60,600 nucleotides of DNA from the NCBI GenBank assembly GCA_049662565.1, contig JBATBW010000081.1:1-60600 (forward strand), given 5' to 3'. Shown piece after piece: positions 1 through 9,703 of the stretch. Made by a program: the position numbers and the translations under genes. Below the pieces are notes generated by a model. It was not told where the DNA came from. It searched no databases and saw only the letters and a program-made list of their open reading frames with translations. This stretch comes from JBATBW01 sp049662565 (lineage in GTDB: Bacteria; Bacillota_I; Bacilli_A; Erysipelotrichales; Erysipelotrichaceae). Within the stretch, counting starts at the first letter, position 1. Every line of letters starts with the position of its first letter.

Positions 1-587
1 CTAGTAAAGGCTCTAATTTTAGATTTAAAGATGTAGCGGTAATTATCAATAAGAATAGTGCAAGTGCTTCGGAAGTGCTTGCTGCAGCTTTAAAAGATAA
101 TGAAGTCGCAACAATCGTCGGAAACACATCATATGGTAAGGGAACATCACAAGAGATTAAAATGTTTAGTGATGGTAGCGCCTTAAAATATACTTCCGCA
201 ATTTGGTTGTCGCCAAAAGATCATGAAATCAATAATCAAGGAATTACTCCTGATCATCTAGTGGATATGCCGTCATTTCTTGCATTACCAATGACGGATT
301 TCACGGACAAAGAATTAGTAGTAAAATTTGATAGTGTCAATATCTTTACTGCCCAAATTCAACAAGGGTTAAATATGCTAGGTTATAGTAATCGAGTAGA
401 TGGTTATTATGATCAAATTACACTTAATAATTTAAAAGACTTTTGTCAAAAGAACGGGATTAGTTATCAAAAAGATGTTAACTACGATTACTATCATCAA
501 ATAATAAATAAGTTCTTATCATATTGGTTAGATAACCCATTAAAAGTAGATAGCCAATTAATTAAAGCATTAGAATTAATTAAATAA
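1..587 (+). CDS. S41 C-terminal processing peptidase, 3' part (CtpA/CtpB-like)
   Basis: This is the C-terminal part of a serine protease of the S41 (tail-specific/CtpA) family; the reading frame is open from base 3 and the start lies before the window. The visible catalytic serine region reads INKNSASASE and the catalytic lysine lies in the following TSYGKGTSQ segment, the Ser/Lys dyad of the family. The last ~70 residues (from about base 345) resemble a peptidoglycan-binding domain of type 1 (QIQQGLNMLGY...DGYYD). Such proteins are exported and cut cell-envelope substrates. In Bacillus subtilis ctpB lies just upstream of uvrBA, so this looks like the positional ortholog, here separated from uvrB by three extra genes. 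Confidence 0.9.
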   Translation, partial: SKGSNFRFKDVAVIINKNSASASEVLAAALKDNEVATIVGNTSYGKGTSQEIKMFSDGSALKYTSAIWLSPKDHEINNQGITPDHLVDMPSFLALPMTDFTDKELVVKFDSVNIFTAQIQQGLNMLGYSNRVDGYYDQITLNNLKDFCQKNGISYQKDVNYDYYHQIINKFLSYWLDNPLKVDSQLIKALELIK

Positions 588-767
588 TATGGTAAACTTT
601 TAACAAATTATATATATCAAGAAATTAGATTAATGAAATATATCTTAAGGTTAAATTAAGGATTGATGCATATATTTTTAAGATAATAATTATAAAATAT
701 AATTAAACCTTTAAAGATACGTAATATTTTCATCTTTATTGGGCATTATTAAAATTGAGGTACGTAG

Positions 768-1700
768 ATGAAATTTATATTAAAAATCACCATATTTTCA
801 ATCATATTTGTAATGCTCCTTTTTGGTGTGTCACAAATCGCAAGACCTAAAAATAATACACAAGAATGCGGGATGAATAATGTCAAAGCTAGTGGGATAT
901 TAGGTGAGAAAAGAAATAGCATTGATGTACTAGTAATTGGTGATAGTGAGGCCTTTTCTGCTATTTCACCTTTACAAATATTTGAAGATAGTGGTATTCC
1001 TGTTTATACTAGTGCCTCAGGAAGACAACTATTATATCGAAGCATTGACTATTTAGAAATGGCTTTAGAAAAACAAAAAATAAAAATGATTATTTTAGAA
1101 ACAAATAATATTTTTTCTAACTATAGTTATTTTAAATATGCAGCTGATCGAATTGGAAATATCTTTCCCATCATCAAATATAATACTTTTTGGAAAACGG
1201 AAAATATCAAATATATTGGTAAAGCCGCAGAATATACTTGGACTGATGATTTTAAAGGGTTCCATGTCCTAAAACATATCGATCCAAGTCCGGATAAGGA
1301 TTATATGAAACCAAGTGATGGTGAACAAAAAATCAATAAACTAAATAAAGAACATATTTTATATATCAATCAGTTGGCTAAAGAAAATGGAGCAAAATTA
1401 GTTTTCTTAAGTACACCAAGTACACTTAACTGGAATATGGAAAAACATAATAGTGTGGTAAAACTCGCTAAAGAAATGGAAGTTGATTATATTGATTTAA
1501 ATTTAATTGATATTGGTATTGATTGGGATAAAGATACTTACGATAAAGGTGACCATGTCAATTATACAGGGGCGAAGAAAGTTACTAGTTATCTAACTCA
1601 ATATTTAAAAGATACTAATCAATTTGAAGATCAAAGAGATAATGTTAAATATCGTAAATGGAAGAAAGCATTGAAAAGATATCATGCGGAAATTCAATAA
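768..1700 (+). CDS. Membrane-anchored SGNH-hydrolase-like protein
   Basis: The 310-residue product has one N-terminal hydrophobic segment (about residues 4-23) and an SGNH-type fold: a block-I like GDSEAF around residue 58 and a C-terminal DHVNYTGAKKV, which holds the Asp/His of the catalytic triad. This arrangement resembles DltD/AlgX-type proteins that move acyl groups on extracellular polymers, so an envelope-modifying esterase or acyltransferase is likely, but the substrate is not known. The start ATG follows a GAGGT sequence. The gene stands alone between ctp and a terminator at 1706-1729. No strong promoter is obvious in the 180-base AT-rich gap upstream. Confidence 0.6.
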   Translation: MKFILKITIFSIIFVMLLFGVSQIARPKNNTQECGMNNVKASGILGEKRNSIDVLVIGDSEAFSAISPLQIFEDSGIPVYTSASGRQLLYRSIDYLEMALEKQKIKMIILETNNIFSNYSYFKYAADRIGNIFPIIKYNTFWKTENIKYIGKAAEYTWTDDFKGFHVLKHIDPSPDKDYMKPSDGEQKINKLNKEHILYINQLAKENGAKLVFLSTPSTLNWNMEKHNSVVKLAKEMEVDYIDLNLIDIGIDWDKDTYDKGDHVNYTGAKKVTSYLTQYLKDTNQFEDQRDNVKYRKWKKALKRYHAEIQ

Positions 1701-1705
1701 ATAGG

Positions 1706-1729
1706 AGATGATTGATTAATCATCTTTTT
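1706..1729 (+). terminator. Rho-independent terminator after the SGNH gene
   Basis: AGATGATT and AATCATCT form an 8-bp stem around a four-base loop, followed by a T run. It closes the upstream transcription unit just before the defence module. Confidence 0.8.
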
Positions 1730-1765
1730 ATATGGTGATTTTTTCACTAAATAGCGATATATAAG

Positions 1766-1794
1766 TTGACAAACTAGTATTTTATCCGTATTAT
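1766..1794 (+). promoter_or_regulatory. Sigma-A type promoter of the ATPase/RloB module
   Basis: TTGACA at 1766-1771 and TATTAT at 1789-1794 are separated by exactly 17 bases and lie 24 bases before the ATPase start codon. With the terminators at 1706 and 3859 it makes the two-gene module an independent transcription unit. Confidence 0.75.
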
Positions 1795-1817
1795 TTAACT
1801 ATATCAAGGAGAAAACT

Positions 1818-3158
1818 ATGCTTATAAATATTTCGATCGATAATTTCTTATCATATAATGATAAACAAGAATTAAATATGATTACCTCTAGTAAAATCCA
1901 AAAGATGAAGGAACATAAAGTGGTAATTAAAGGGACACCGATTTTAAAACATTGCGCTATTTATGGTGCTAATGCGGCAGGGAAATCTAGTTTAGTTAAA
2001 GCTTTTAATTTTATAAATGAGTTTGTGTCGAAAGGTTTTCCTAGTTATGGCAAAGAAATGTATTGTAGAACAAACAAAGATAATGCCACTAGAGTAAGCA
2101 CCTTTGAAATAACTTTTGTGATTGATGATATCTTTTATGCTTATGGGTTTGAAGCAATATTAAAAGAAGGGAAAATACGTAGGGAATGGTTATATAAACT
2201 GAAATCAGATTGCACTTACAAAGTTTTATTTGAGCGTAATAATAAACAAGTTCAAAAGGGGGATGGGCTTAATCTACCATTTTCCGAGTTAACTATAATG
2301 AATAATTGGATAAGTGATTATAATTTAGATTCTCATAAATTGTTTTTAACTTTTATCAATGAACAAGCCTATGGAATAGAAAATACTAAGTTAAGATGCT
2401 TATATGATGTATTTACATGGTTAACTTATGGTATCGATATTTATACGCCACATATGAGTAAAATAAATTTGAATCACTACAGTAAACCGGAATTATTGAA
2501 TAAAATAAAAAAGATAATTAAGTGTTTTGATGTCAGTATTAGTGATGTATTTTTAAAAGAAGTAGAAATATCGGAAATAGAAAAAGAAATTGAACCGGAA
2601 TTTTATCGTAATACGATTAATAAACTTTTAAGTGAAAAAGAAGATAAACCTCACGTATCGATGTTTAATGGAAAAAATTATATTAAAATAGAATGTATGC
2701 CAACTGGCGAATTAAAAGCTTTAGTCCTTAATTTTAAACATGATAAATCGGATTTTGATTTTACACTAGCGGAAGAATCGGATGGCACAAGAAGAATTTT
2801 TGATTTTATGCATATTTTATTATGCGATGTTCCATACAAAGTATTTGTAGTTGATGAATTAGAGCGTAGTTTACATCCGAAGATGACAGAAGCATTCATT
2901 GATTTATTTGATGAATTACATCAAGATGATAAAATTCAATTAATATTCACTACCCATGAATCAACAATAATGAGTCAGGAGTTCTTCCGTCGTGATGAAA
3001 TATGGTTTGTAAAAAAAGATGAAGACAATCACAGTGTGATTTATCCGTTAGATAGCTATGAGGATAGATACGATAAGGTTTTAAACAGAACTTATCTTTG
3101 TGGCGGATATGGAGCTGTCCCAAATATTCGCAAATATGAGGAAGAAGATAGCGAGTAA
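1818..3158 (+). CDS. AAA/ABC-type ATPase of an RloAB/AbiL-like defence pair
   Basis: The 446-residue protein has the layout of OLD/RloA-like ABC ATPases: the N-terminal strand LINISIDNFLSYND, Walker A GANAAGKS (residues 50-57), a signature-like EESDGTRR, Walker B with VFVVDELERSLHP, and an H-loop FTTHES. Genes of this type paired with an RloB/Toprim-like partner are known anti-phage systems (RloAB, AbiL; PARIS has a related design). The partner follows directly and overlaps it. I infer that the ATPase senses infection and controls its partner. The exact family assignment (AbiLi versus RloA) cannot be settled by eye. An AAGGAG ribosome site precedes the ATG. Confidence 0.8.
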   Translation: MLINISIDNFLSYNDKQELNMITSSKIQKMKEHKVVIKGTPILKHCAIYGANAAGKSSLVKAFNFINEFVSKGFPSYGKEMYCRTNKDNATRVSTFEITFVIDDIFYAYGFEAILKEGKIRREWLYKLKSDCTYKVLFERNNKQVQKGDGLNLPFSELTIMNNWISDYNLDSHKLFLTFINEQAYGIENTKLRCLYDVFTWLTYGIDIYTPHMSKINLNHYSKPELLNKIKKIIKCFDVSISDVFLKEVEISEIEKEIEPEFYRNTINKLLSEKEDKPHVSMFNGKNYIKIECMPTGELKALVLNFKHDKSDFDFTLAEESDGTRRIFDFMHILLCDVPYKVFVVDELERSLHPKMTEAFIDLFDELHQDDKIQLIFTTHESTIMSQEFFRRDEIWFVKKDEDNHSVIYPLDSYEDRYDKVLNRTYLCGGYGAVPNIRKYEEEDSE

Positions 3159-3870
3159 ACCTATGTCACCAATTAAAGAATATACCAATTGGAATATCCG
3201 AAAAAGTGATATAGAAAAGAAGGTACCAATCCATAAAAGATATTATTTTATTTGTGAAGGTAGAAATACAGAAAAATGGTATTTTAAAAAACTGATTGAT
3301 AGGCGAAAAGAATTATCAATTAGTGACAATATAGAATTGGTGTTCTTAGAAAAAACGGGAACTGATGAAAATGTTTCTAATCCTAAAAGTTTATTGAAGC
3401 TAGCGAAAAAGCAAAAAGCTAGTAATAAATATAATCCGCAAATTGAGCAAATTATAATTATATTTGATGCAGATATCTATAAAGATAATAAAGAAGAATA
3501 TCAAAAATTAATAAAGAATGCGAAAGGTTTTAAGTTAGGTGTTACATATCCGAGTTTCGAACTTTTCTTGTTATTGCACAATGAAAATGCGGTGGATAAA
3601 CTGATTAAACCGCATAAAAAAGAAATTATTGAAAATGAATGGGTTAATGGCGGAAGTGTTAGTAGAAAAAGATATGTTCATAAATTATTTACCGATAACT
3701 ACAAAATTAACCCGAAGACTAATGATCGAGTTGGGGATTTAGTTAATTATCTCGATATTGCTATTGCCCAGGAAAATAAGATTAATAGTAATATTGATAA
3801 TGCAGTTGGGGTTATTACTAGTAATATTGGTCATATCATTAAATCAATTATTAAGGATAAGGGTAATTAG
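3136..3870 (+). CDS. RloB-like (AbiLii-like) Toprim-type effector
   Basis: The protein carries the RloB signature: a basic N-terminus, then YYFICEGRNTEKWYF, an acidic strand IIIIFDADIY and a conserved GVTYPSFELFLLLH. The Glu and Asp residues are those expected for a Toprim-like nuclease centre. The reading frame is open upstream to a GTG at 3100. I prefer the ATG at 3136 (MRKKIASK) because it places a short basic tail before the conserved strand, but GTG 3100, ATG 3109 and ATG 3163 remain possible. The gene overlaps the end of the ATPase gene, so the two are translationally coupled. Role inferred: effector of the defence pair. Confidence 0.75.
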   Translation: MRKKIASKPMSPIKEYTNWNIRKSDIEKKVPIHKRYYFICEGRNTEKWYFKKLIDRRKELSISDNIELVFLEKTGTDENVSNPKSLLKLAKKQKASNKYNPQIEQIIIIFDADIYKDNKEEYQKLIKNAKGFKLGVTYPSFELFLLLHNENAVDKLIKPHKKEIIENEWVNGGSVSRKRYVHKLFTDNYKINPKTNDRVGDLVNYLDIAIAQENKINSNIDNAVGVITSNIGHIIKSIIKDKGN

Positions 3871-3898
3871 TGTAACTATAAAGGTTACCCTTTTTTTT
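3859..3898 (+). terminator. Terminator of the defence module
   Basis: AAGGGTAA at 3859 pairs with TTACCCTT ending at 3892 and is followed by a run of Ts. The left arm overlaps the end of the rloB-like gene and its stop codon. Confidence 0.8.
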
Positions 3899-3964
3899 GT
3901 GGTTATAATAATAGGGATATAAGTATAAATATGATAAAATATAAGAGAATAAAGGAGGTTTTGT

Positions 3965-5932
3965 ATGTTTGAATTAGTTTCTAGTTATCAACCTAATGGT
4001 GATCAACCGCAAGCTATTAAGCAATTAGTTGAAGGTTTGAACAATAATAAAAAACATCAAGTTTTACTTGGGGCGACAGGTACAGGTAAGACTTTTACTA
4101 TTGCTAATGTGATAAAAGAAGTTAATCGTCCGACTTTAGTTTTTGTCCACAACAAAACCTTGGCAGGACAATTATATGGTGAATTTAAGGAGTTGTTCCC
4201 TAATAACCATGTCGAATATTTTGTTTCAAACTTTGATTTTTATCAACCCGAAGCTTATATTGTAAAAAGTGATACGTATGTTGAAAAGACTGCGATGATT
4301 AATCAAGAATTAGATATGTTAAGGATGGCGGCGTTAAATGCGGTATTAGAACATCGGGATACAATAATTGTTGCCAGTGTGGCTTGTATCTTCGCTAGTA
4401 GTGATCCTAATTATTATAAAGATATGTTTTTTACGATTCATACTAAGGAAAGAATTAGTCGGGATGAATTGTTGTTGAAGCTTGTAGATCGTCAATATCA
4501 TCGTAATGATATTGAGTTAGAACCGGGTAGTTTTCGGGTTAATGGTGATGTAATTGATATATCATTAAATTCTACGAATGAGTTTATGTTGCGTATTGAA
4601 ATGTTTGATGATGAAATTGAAAGAATATTAGAAATTGATAAAGTTACTAATAATATTAAACAGGCTTATCAGTTGTATAATGTTTTTCCGGCTAATGTTT
4701 ATTCGCGGGATAAAGATCAAATATTAAGAGCTTGTCAAGATATTGAAAAAGAGCTGAATGAACGAGTGGCTTATTTTCATGAACATAATTTATTGTTGGA
4801 AGAACAACGTTTGTCACAGCGCACATTATATGATTTAGAAGCATTAAGAGAATTTGGGATGTGTAAGGGGATTGAAAACTATTCGATGCATATTGATGGT
4901 AGGCCACCTGAACAACGTCCGTTTAATTTATTTGATTATTTCCCGGATGATTATTTGTTAGTTGTGGATGAATCGCATGTTTCTTTACCACAAGTTAAAG
5001 GGATGTATAATGGGGATCATGCTCGTAAACAAACATTGGTGGATTATGGTTTTCGTTTGCCTTCGGCCTTGCATAATCGCCCGATGCGCTTTGAAGAATT
5101 TCAAGAGTTAATTAATCAAGCGATATATATTAGTGCTACACCAGGCGATTATGAGTTAGAGCTAGTCGATAATCAAGTAGTGCAACAAATTATTCGTCCG
5201 ACCGGATTAATTGATCCGATTATTGAAGTGCGTCCGACTAAAGGGCAAATTGATGATCTCGCTAATGAGTTGAATATGGTTATTGCGAAAAATCAAAGAG
5301 CATTAATCACAACCTTAACAGTTAAGATGGCCGAAGATTTGACCCATTATTTGACAATGGCAAATTATAAAGTAGCTTACTTACATCATGAAACTAAAAC
5401 TTTAGAAAGAACGGAAATAATTAGAGATTTACGTTTAGGTAAAATTGATGTATTAGTGGGTATTAATTTATTAAGAGAAGGTTTAGATATTCCTGAAGTA
5501 TCCTTAGTATCAATAATGGATGCGGATAAAGAAGGTTTTTTACGCAGTTATCGTTCATTAGTTCAAACGATTGGACGGGCAGCCCGTAATAGTGAAGGTC
5601 GCGTTATTATGTATGGTGATAAGATGACGGATTCAATGACGAAAGCCATTCAAGAAACTAATCGTCGACGCCAAATTCAAATGGCTTATAATGAGGAACA
5701 TCATATCACGCCAAAAACGATTATTAAAGAAGTGCGGGAGGCTATTAGTGATAAAGAAACTAAACAAGCATATACTAAGTATATTAGTAAGAAAAATAAT
5801 AAAGTAGGCGGTAAAGCAAAAGAAGATTTAATTATTTCTTTAGAAAAAGAAATGAAACAAGCAGCTAGTGTTTTAGACTTTGAAAAAGCTGCGAATTTAA
5901 GAGATATCATTTTTGAATTAAAAAGTGAGTGA
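3965..5932 (+). CDS. uvrB: UvrABC system protein B (excision nuclease subunit)
   Basis: UvrB is the damage-verifying helicase-like subunit of nucleotide excision repair. The 655-residue protein shows Walker A GATGTGKT (36-43), the DEAD-like VVDESHVSLPQ, helicase motif VI region QTIGRAARN and a C-terminal UVR domain with SLEKEMKQAASVLDFEKAA that recruits UvrC. The beta-hairpin base reads NFDFYQPEAY (residues 89-98) instead of the usual YYDYYQPEAY, so three of four conserved tyrosines are replaced. A perfect AAAGGAGGT ribosome site precedes the ATG. A possible extended -10 (TGATAAAAT) lies at 3932-3940. uvrA follows at once, as in most Firmicutes. Confidence 0.97.
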   Translation: MFELVSSYQPNGDQPQAIKQLVEGLNNNKKHQVLLGATGTGKTFTIANVIKEVNRPTLVFVHNKTLAGQLYGEFKELFPNNHVEYFVSNFDFYQPEAYIVKSDTYVEKTAMINQELDMLRMAALNAVLEHRDTIIVASVACIFASSDPNYYKDMFFTIHTKERISRDELLLKLVDRQYHRNDIELEPGSFRVNGDVIDISLNSTNEFMLRIEMFDDEIERILEIDKVTNNIKQAYQLYNVFPANVYSRDKDQILRACQDIEKELNERVAYFHEHNLLLEEQRLSQRTLYDLEALREFGMCKGIENYSMHIDGRPPEQRPFNLFDYFPDDYLLVVDESHVSLPQVKGMYNGDHARKQTLVDYGFRLPSALHNRPMRFEEFQELINQAIYISATPGDYELELVDNQVVQQIIRPTGLIDPIIEVRPTKGQIDDLANELNMVIAKNQRALITTLTVKMAEDLTHYLTMANYKVAYLHHETKTLERTEIIRDLRLGKIDVLVGINLLREGLDIPEVSLVSIMDADKEGFLRSYRSLVQTIGRAARNSEGRVIMYGDKMTDSMTKAIQETNRRRQIQMAYNEEHHITPKTIIKEVREAISDKETKQAYTKYISKKNNKVGGKAKEDLIISLEKEMKQAASVLDFEKAANLRDIIFELKSE

Positions 5933-5940
5933 GGATGTTT

Positions 5941-8763
5941 ATGCAAGATAAAATAATTATTAAGGGAGCCCGAGAAAATAATCTAAAAGATGTGAACCTA
6001 GAGTTCCCTAAAAATAAATTAGTGGTATTTAGTGGTGTCAGTGGCTGTGGGAAAAGCTCATTAGCTTTTGATACTATCTATGCCGAAGGGCAAAGAAGAT
6101 ATGTGGAATCATTAAGTGCTTATGCTCGTCAGTTTTTAGGTAATAGTGAAAAACCGGATGTGGATTTAATTGAAGGATTATTGCCAGCGATTGCGATTGA
6201 CCAAAAGACGACCAATAATAATCCGAGATCAACTGTGGGTACGGTAACGGAAATATATGATTACTTACGTCTATTATATGCGCGAGTTGGGGTACCATAT
6301 TGTCCAAATCACCATATCCCAATTACGAGTATGAGTGTTAAAAAAATGGTCGAAAAGATTGAAGAAATAAGTGAGGGGACAAGATTAGTAATTCTTGCAC
6401 CAATTGCGAAGAATAGTAAAGGGACATTTAAAGATACTTTTGATAAACTTAAAAAAGATGGGTTTGTTAGAGTAGAGGTAGATAATGAAATATTTGTTTT
6501 AGATGAAATTAAACCGTTAGAAAAAAATAATAAACATAATATTAATGTAGTGATTGATCGTTTAGTTAAAAAAGAAGAGAATCAAATGCGTTATATGGAT
6601 TCTATTGAAACGGCTTTAAAATATGGTAATGGGGTCGTAATTATTAAATATGATGATCAAGCATTAACTTTTAGTAGTAACTATAGTTGTATTGAATGTG
6701 GATTTTCAATTACGGAATTAGAACCTCGTTTGTTCTCTTTTAATGCGCCAATTGGGGCCTGTGAACATTGTAAGGGAATTGGTAGTGTTCAAAGTGTGGA
6801 CAATGATTTCTTAATACCGGATGCTTCATTAAGTATTAATGAAGGAGGGATTGCTTACTATAAGAATTTAGTAAATACGGATAGTATTGAATGGCAAAAC
6901 TTTAAATCATTAATGGATCATTACCATGTTGATGGTGATTGTCCAATAAATAAATTACCAAAGAAACAATTAGAATACTTATTAGTTGGATCAGATGAAC
7001 CAATTAGTTATACAATTGAAAGTAAAAGTGGAAACAAATATATTAAAAAAGATTATATTGAAGGAGTAAGCACTTTAATATTACGTCGTTATCATGAAAC
7101 AACATCCCAAATGAGTAAAGATTGGTACGCCAAATTCTTAAGTGAAAATGAATGTCCAGTATGTCATGGTGATCGTTTAAATCCGATGGCCTTAAGTGTC
7201 TTAGTTGGTAAGAAGAATATTGCAGACTTTACTAAGATGTCAATTAAAGAAGCATTACACTTTATTAATAGTTTAAAACTTAGTGTAAGTGAACAAGAAA
7301 TTAGTCGTTTAATCATTAAAGAAATTAAAAGTCGATTACAATTTTTAGTTAATGTTGGATTAGAATACTTATCATTAAATCGTATAGCTGGTACTTTAAG
7401 TGGTGGTGAATCTCAAAGAATTAGATTAGCTACGCAAATAGGGACTAGTTTAACTGGGGTCTTATATGTGTTAGATGAACCATCAATTGGTCTTCATCAA
7501 AAAGATAATGATCGCTTAATTGCGACATTAAAACAAATGCGAGATTTAGGAAATACTTTAGTTGTCGTTGAACATGATGAAGATACTTTACGAGCTAGTG
7601 ATTATATCGTGGATATTGGACCTAAAGCGGGTGAACATGGTGGAGAAATCATCTACCAAGGTGACTTAGAGGGTATTATGAATTGTGAACAATCAATTAC
7701 GGGTCAATACTTATCGGGTAAAAAACAAATTGTGATGCCACATACTATTCGTAAGGGTAATGGTAATTACTTAAAGGTAGTGAAGGCTAAAGGAAACAAT
7801 TTAAAGAATGTAAGTGTTAAGATACCCTTAGGAACTTTCACATGTGTTAGTGGAGTTAGTGGTAGTGGAAAGAGTACATTAGTAAATGAAATTATTGGTA
7901 AAGCTGTGGCCTTGCATTTAGGGCGATCAAAGGTTAAACCTTTGGAATATCAAAAGATTGAAGGGTTAGAACATATTGATAAATTAGTAGTAATTGATCA
8001 AAAGCCAATCGGGAAAACACCAAGATCTAATCCGGCTACCTATACAGGTGTCTTTGATGATATTCGTGATTTGTTTGCCTTAACACCAACAGCTAAACTT
8101 AAAGGATATGATAAGGGGCGTTTCTCTTTTAATGTGAGAGGTGGACGTTGTGAAGCTTGTCAAGGTGATGGAGTAAGAAGGATATCAATGCACTTTTTAC
8201 CTGACGTCTATGTGCAATGTGAAGAATGTCATGGACAAAGATATAATGATGCGACTTTAGAAGTAACATATAAAGGATTAAATATTAGTCAAGTATTAGA
8301 CTTAACGGTAGAAAAAGCGATTGATTTCTTTAGTAATATTCATAAAATTAAAAGACAACTACAAGTATTAGATGATGTTGGACTAGGGTATATTCGTTTA
8401 GGACAAGCTGCAACTACTTTAAGTGGTGGTGAAGCTCAAAGAATTAAACTAGCATTTGAACTACAAAAACGAGCTACCGGTAAAACTTTATTTATTTTAG
8501 ATGAACCGACTACCGGGTTACATAGTGATGATGTCAATAAATTAATCCAAGTTATCCAAAAGATTGCGGATAATGGGGATAGTGTGATTGTCATTGAACA
8601 CAATTTAGATGTTTTAAAATGTGCGGATTATATCATCGATATGGGGCCAAATGGTGGTGATGATGGCGGAAAAGTTATCTTTAGCGGAACAATTAATGAT
8701 ATAATTAATTGTAAGGAAAGTTATACTGGAGCATATCTACATAAAATAATTAAGGAGAGATAA
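5941..8763 (+). CDS. uvrA: UvrABC system protein A (damage-sensing ABC ATPase)
   Basis: UvrA is the dimeric ABC ATPase that first recognises DNA damage. Two ABC modules are visible: Walker A SGVSGCGKS near the N-terminus and SGVSGSGKS in the second half, each with an LSGGE signature (TLSGGESQRIR, TLSGGEAQRIK) and a Walker B ending in LDEP. CxxC zinc modules are present (CIECG...CEHCKG; CEACQGDG...CEECHGQRY). I choose ATG 5941, which has an AGTGAGG ribosome site formed by the end of uvrB, over the GTG at 5929 that overlaps the uvrB stop. The product is then 940 residues, normal for the family. Confidence 0.97.
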   Translation: MQDKIIIKGARENNLKDVNLEFPKNKLVVFSGVSGCGKSSLAFDTIYAEGQRRYVESLSAYARQFLGNSEKPDVDLIEGLLPAIAIDQKTTNNNPRSTVGTVTEIYDYLRLLYARVGVPYCPNHHIPITSMSVKKMVEKIEEISEGTRLVILAPIAKNSKGTFKDTFDKLKKDGFVRVEVDNEIFVLDEIKPLEKNNKHNINVVIDRLVKKEENQMRYMDSIETALKYGNGVVIIKYDDQALTFSSNYSCIECGFSITELEPRLFSFNAPIGACEHCKGIGSVQSVDNDFLIPDASLSINEGGIAYYKNLVNTDSIEWQNFKSLMDHYHVDGDCPINKLPKKQLEYLLVGSDEPISYTIESKSGNKYIKKDYIEGVSTLILRRYHETTSQMSKDWYAKFLSENECPVCHGDRLNPMALSVLVGKKNIADFTKMSIKEALHFINSLKLSVSEQEISRLIIKEIKSRLQFLVNVGLEYLSLNRIAGTLSGGESQRIRLATQIGTSLTGVLYVLDEPSIGLHQKDNDRLIATLKQMRDLGNTLVVVEHDEDTLRASDYIVDIGPKAGEHGGEIIYQGDLEGIMNCEQSITGQYLSGKKQIVMPHTIRKGNGNYLKVVKAKGNNLKNVSVKIPLGTFTCVSGVSGSGKSTLVNEIIGKAVALHLGRSKVKPLEYQKIEGLEHIDKLVVIDQKPIGKTPRSNPATYTGVFDDIRDLFALTPTAKLKGYDKGRFSFNVRGGRCEACQGDGVRRISMHFLPDVYVQCEECHGQRYNDATLEVTYKGLNISQVLDLTVEKAIDFFSNIHKIKRQLQVLDDVGLGYIRLGQAATTLSGGEAQRIKLAFELQKRATGKTLFILDEPTTGLHSDDVNKLIQVIQKIADNGDSVIVIEHNLDVLKCADYIIDMGPNGGDDGGKVIFSGTINDIINCKESYTGAYLHKIIKER

Positions 8764-8764
8764 T

Positions 8765-9703
8765 ATGGAAGAAAAAAAAGTATATATTAAAGAACTAGCC
8801 GATTTTCTAAACTTGAAACAACTAACAGGTAATGATGAAGCTTTAAATCGTTGGGTTATTGTTTCGGATGTTAATCGTCCGGGATTGGAATTATCGGGAT
8901 TTTTATTAGAATCCGAATTAAAAAGAGTGATTATTTTAGGTAATAAAGAATTATCATATATTTATACATTAGATCCAGAAACTAGACTAGAAAGATTCAA
9001 AAGTTTAACAGATGGGTTTACTCCTTGTATCATTATCTCAAGTAATCGCCATTGCCCTAGCCAATTAGTGCAAATTGCGAGTGAAAGAAATTTCCCAGTA
9101 TTTGTCACAATGAAAAAATCTAGTCGTTTATTAGTAGAAGTAGTCGGTTTCTTAGAAAAGAAATTAGCACCTAGCGATAATATTCATGGTGGTTTAATGA
9201 GTATTTATGGTAAAGGAGTTATGATACTTGGGCCAAGTGGTATTGGTAAAAGTGAAGTAGCTTTAGAATTGATTAAAAAAGGGCATGTGCTTGTTGCGGA
9301 TGATCGCGTTGATGTGAAAAGAATTCAAAATCGCATTACGGGTCAAGCGCCAGATATCTTATATGGTATGTTAGAGATTAGAGGAATAGGTATTATTGAT
9401 TGTGTCAAAATGTTTGGTGCTTCTAGTGTAACACCAGATGTTAATGTCGATTTTGTCGTGAAATTATCACGTTGGAATGACGATAGCGCCATGCGTTTGA
9501 CGGATGATCAACAACTAACTTATCGTATTTTAGATATGGATGTACCGATGATTGATTTACCAGTTAGTGAAGGGCGTTCGATATCAACAATTATTGAATC
9601 AGCTGTTACTAATTTCAATTTAAAATTAATGGGATTTGATAGTCAAGAGGAATTCTATACTCGTCAAATGGATTTCATTAGAAAAAAAGAGGGTGATGAA
9701 TAA
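8765..9703 (+). CDS. hprK: HPr kinase/phosphorylase
   Basis: This bifunctional enzyme phosphorylates HPr of the sugar phosphotransferase system on Ser46 and removes the phosphate again, giving the CcpA co-repressor. The 312-residue protein has Walker A GPSGIGKS (156-163), a histidine just upstream (HGGLMSIYGKGV), LVADDRVDVKR, and the HprK signature LEIRGIGIIDC. It starts two bases after uvrA ends and its stop overlaps the start of lgt. A CcpA-like gene lies at 41307, so the classical catabolite-control circuit seems complete apart from ptsH, which is outside the window. Confidence 0.96.
   Translation: MEEKKVYIKELADFLNLKQLTGNDEALNRWVIVSDVNRPGLELSGFLLESELKRVIILGNKELSYIYTLDPETRLERFKSLTDGFTPCIIISSNRHCPSQLVQIASERNFPVFVTMKKSSRLLVEVVGFLEKKLAPSDNIHGGLMSIYGKGVMILGPSGIGKSEVALELIKKGHVLVADDRVDVKRIQNRITGQAPDILYGMLEIRGIGIIDCVKMFGASSVTPDVNVDFVVKLSRWNDDSAMRLTDDQQLTYRILDMDVPMIDLPVSEGRSISTIIESAVTNFNLKLMGFDSQEEFYTRQMDFIRKKEGDE

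Noticed and set aside
588..767. Regulatory element in the gap after the S41 protease gene
   Set aside because: The sequence is AT-rich with a TACGTA repeated twice, but no convincing promoter, hairpin or operator could be defined.
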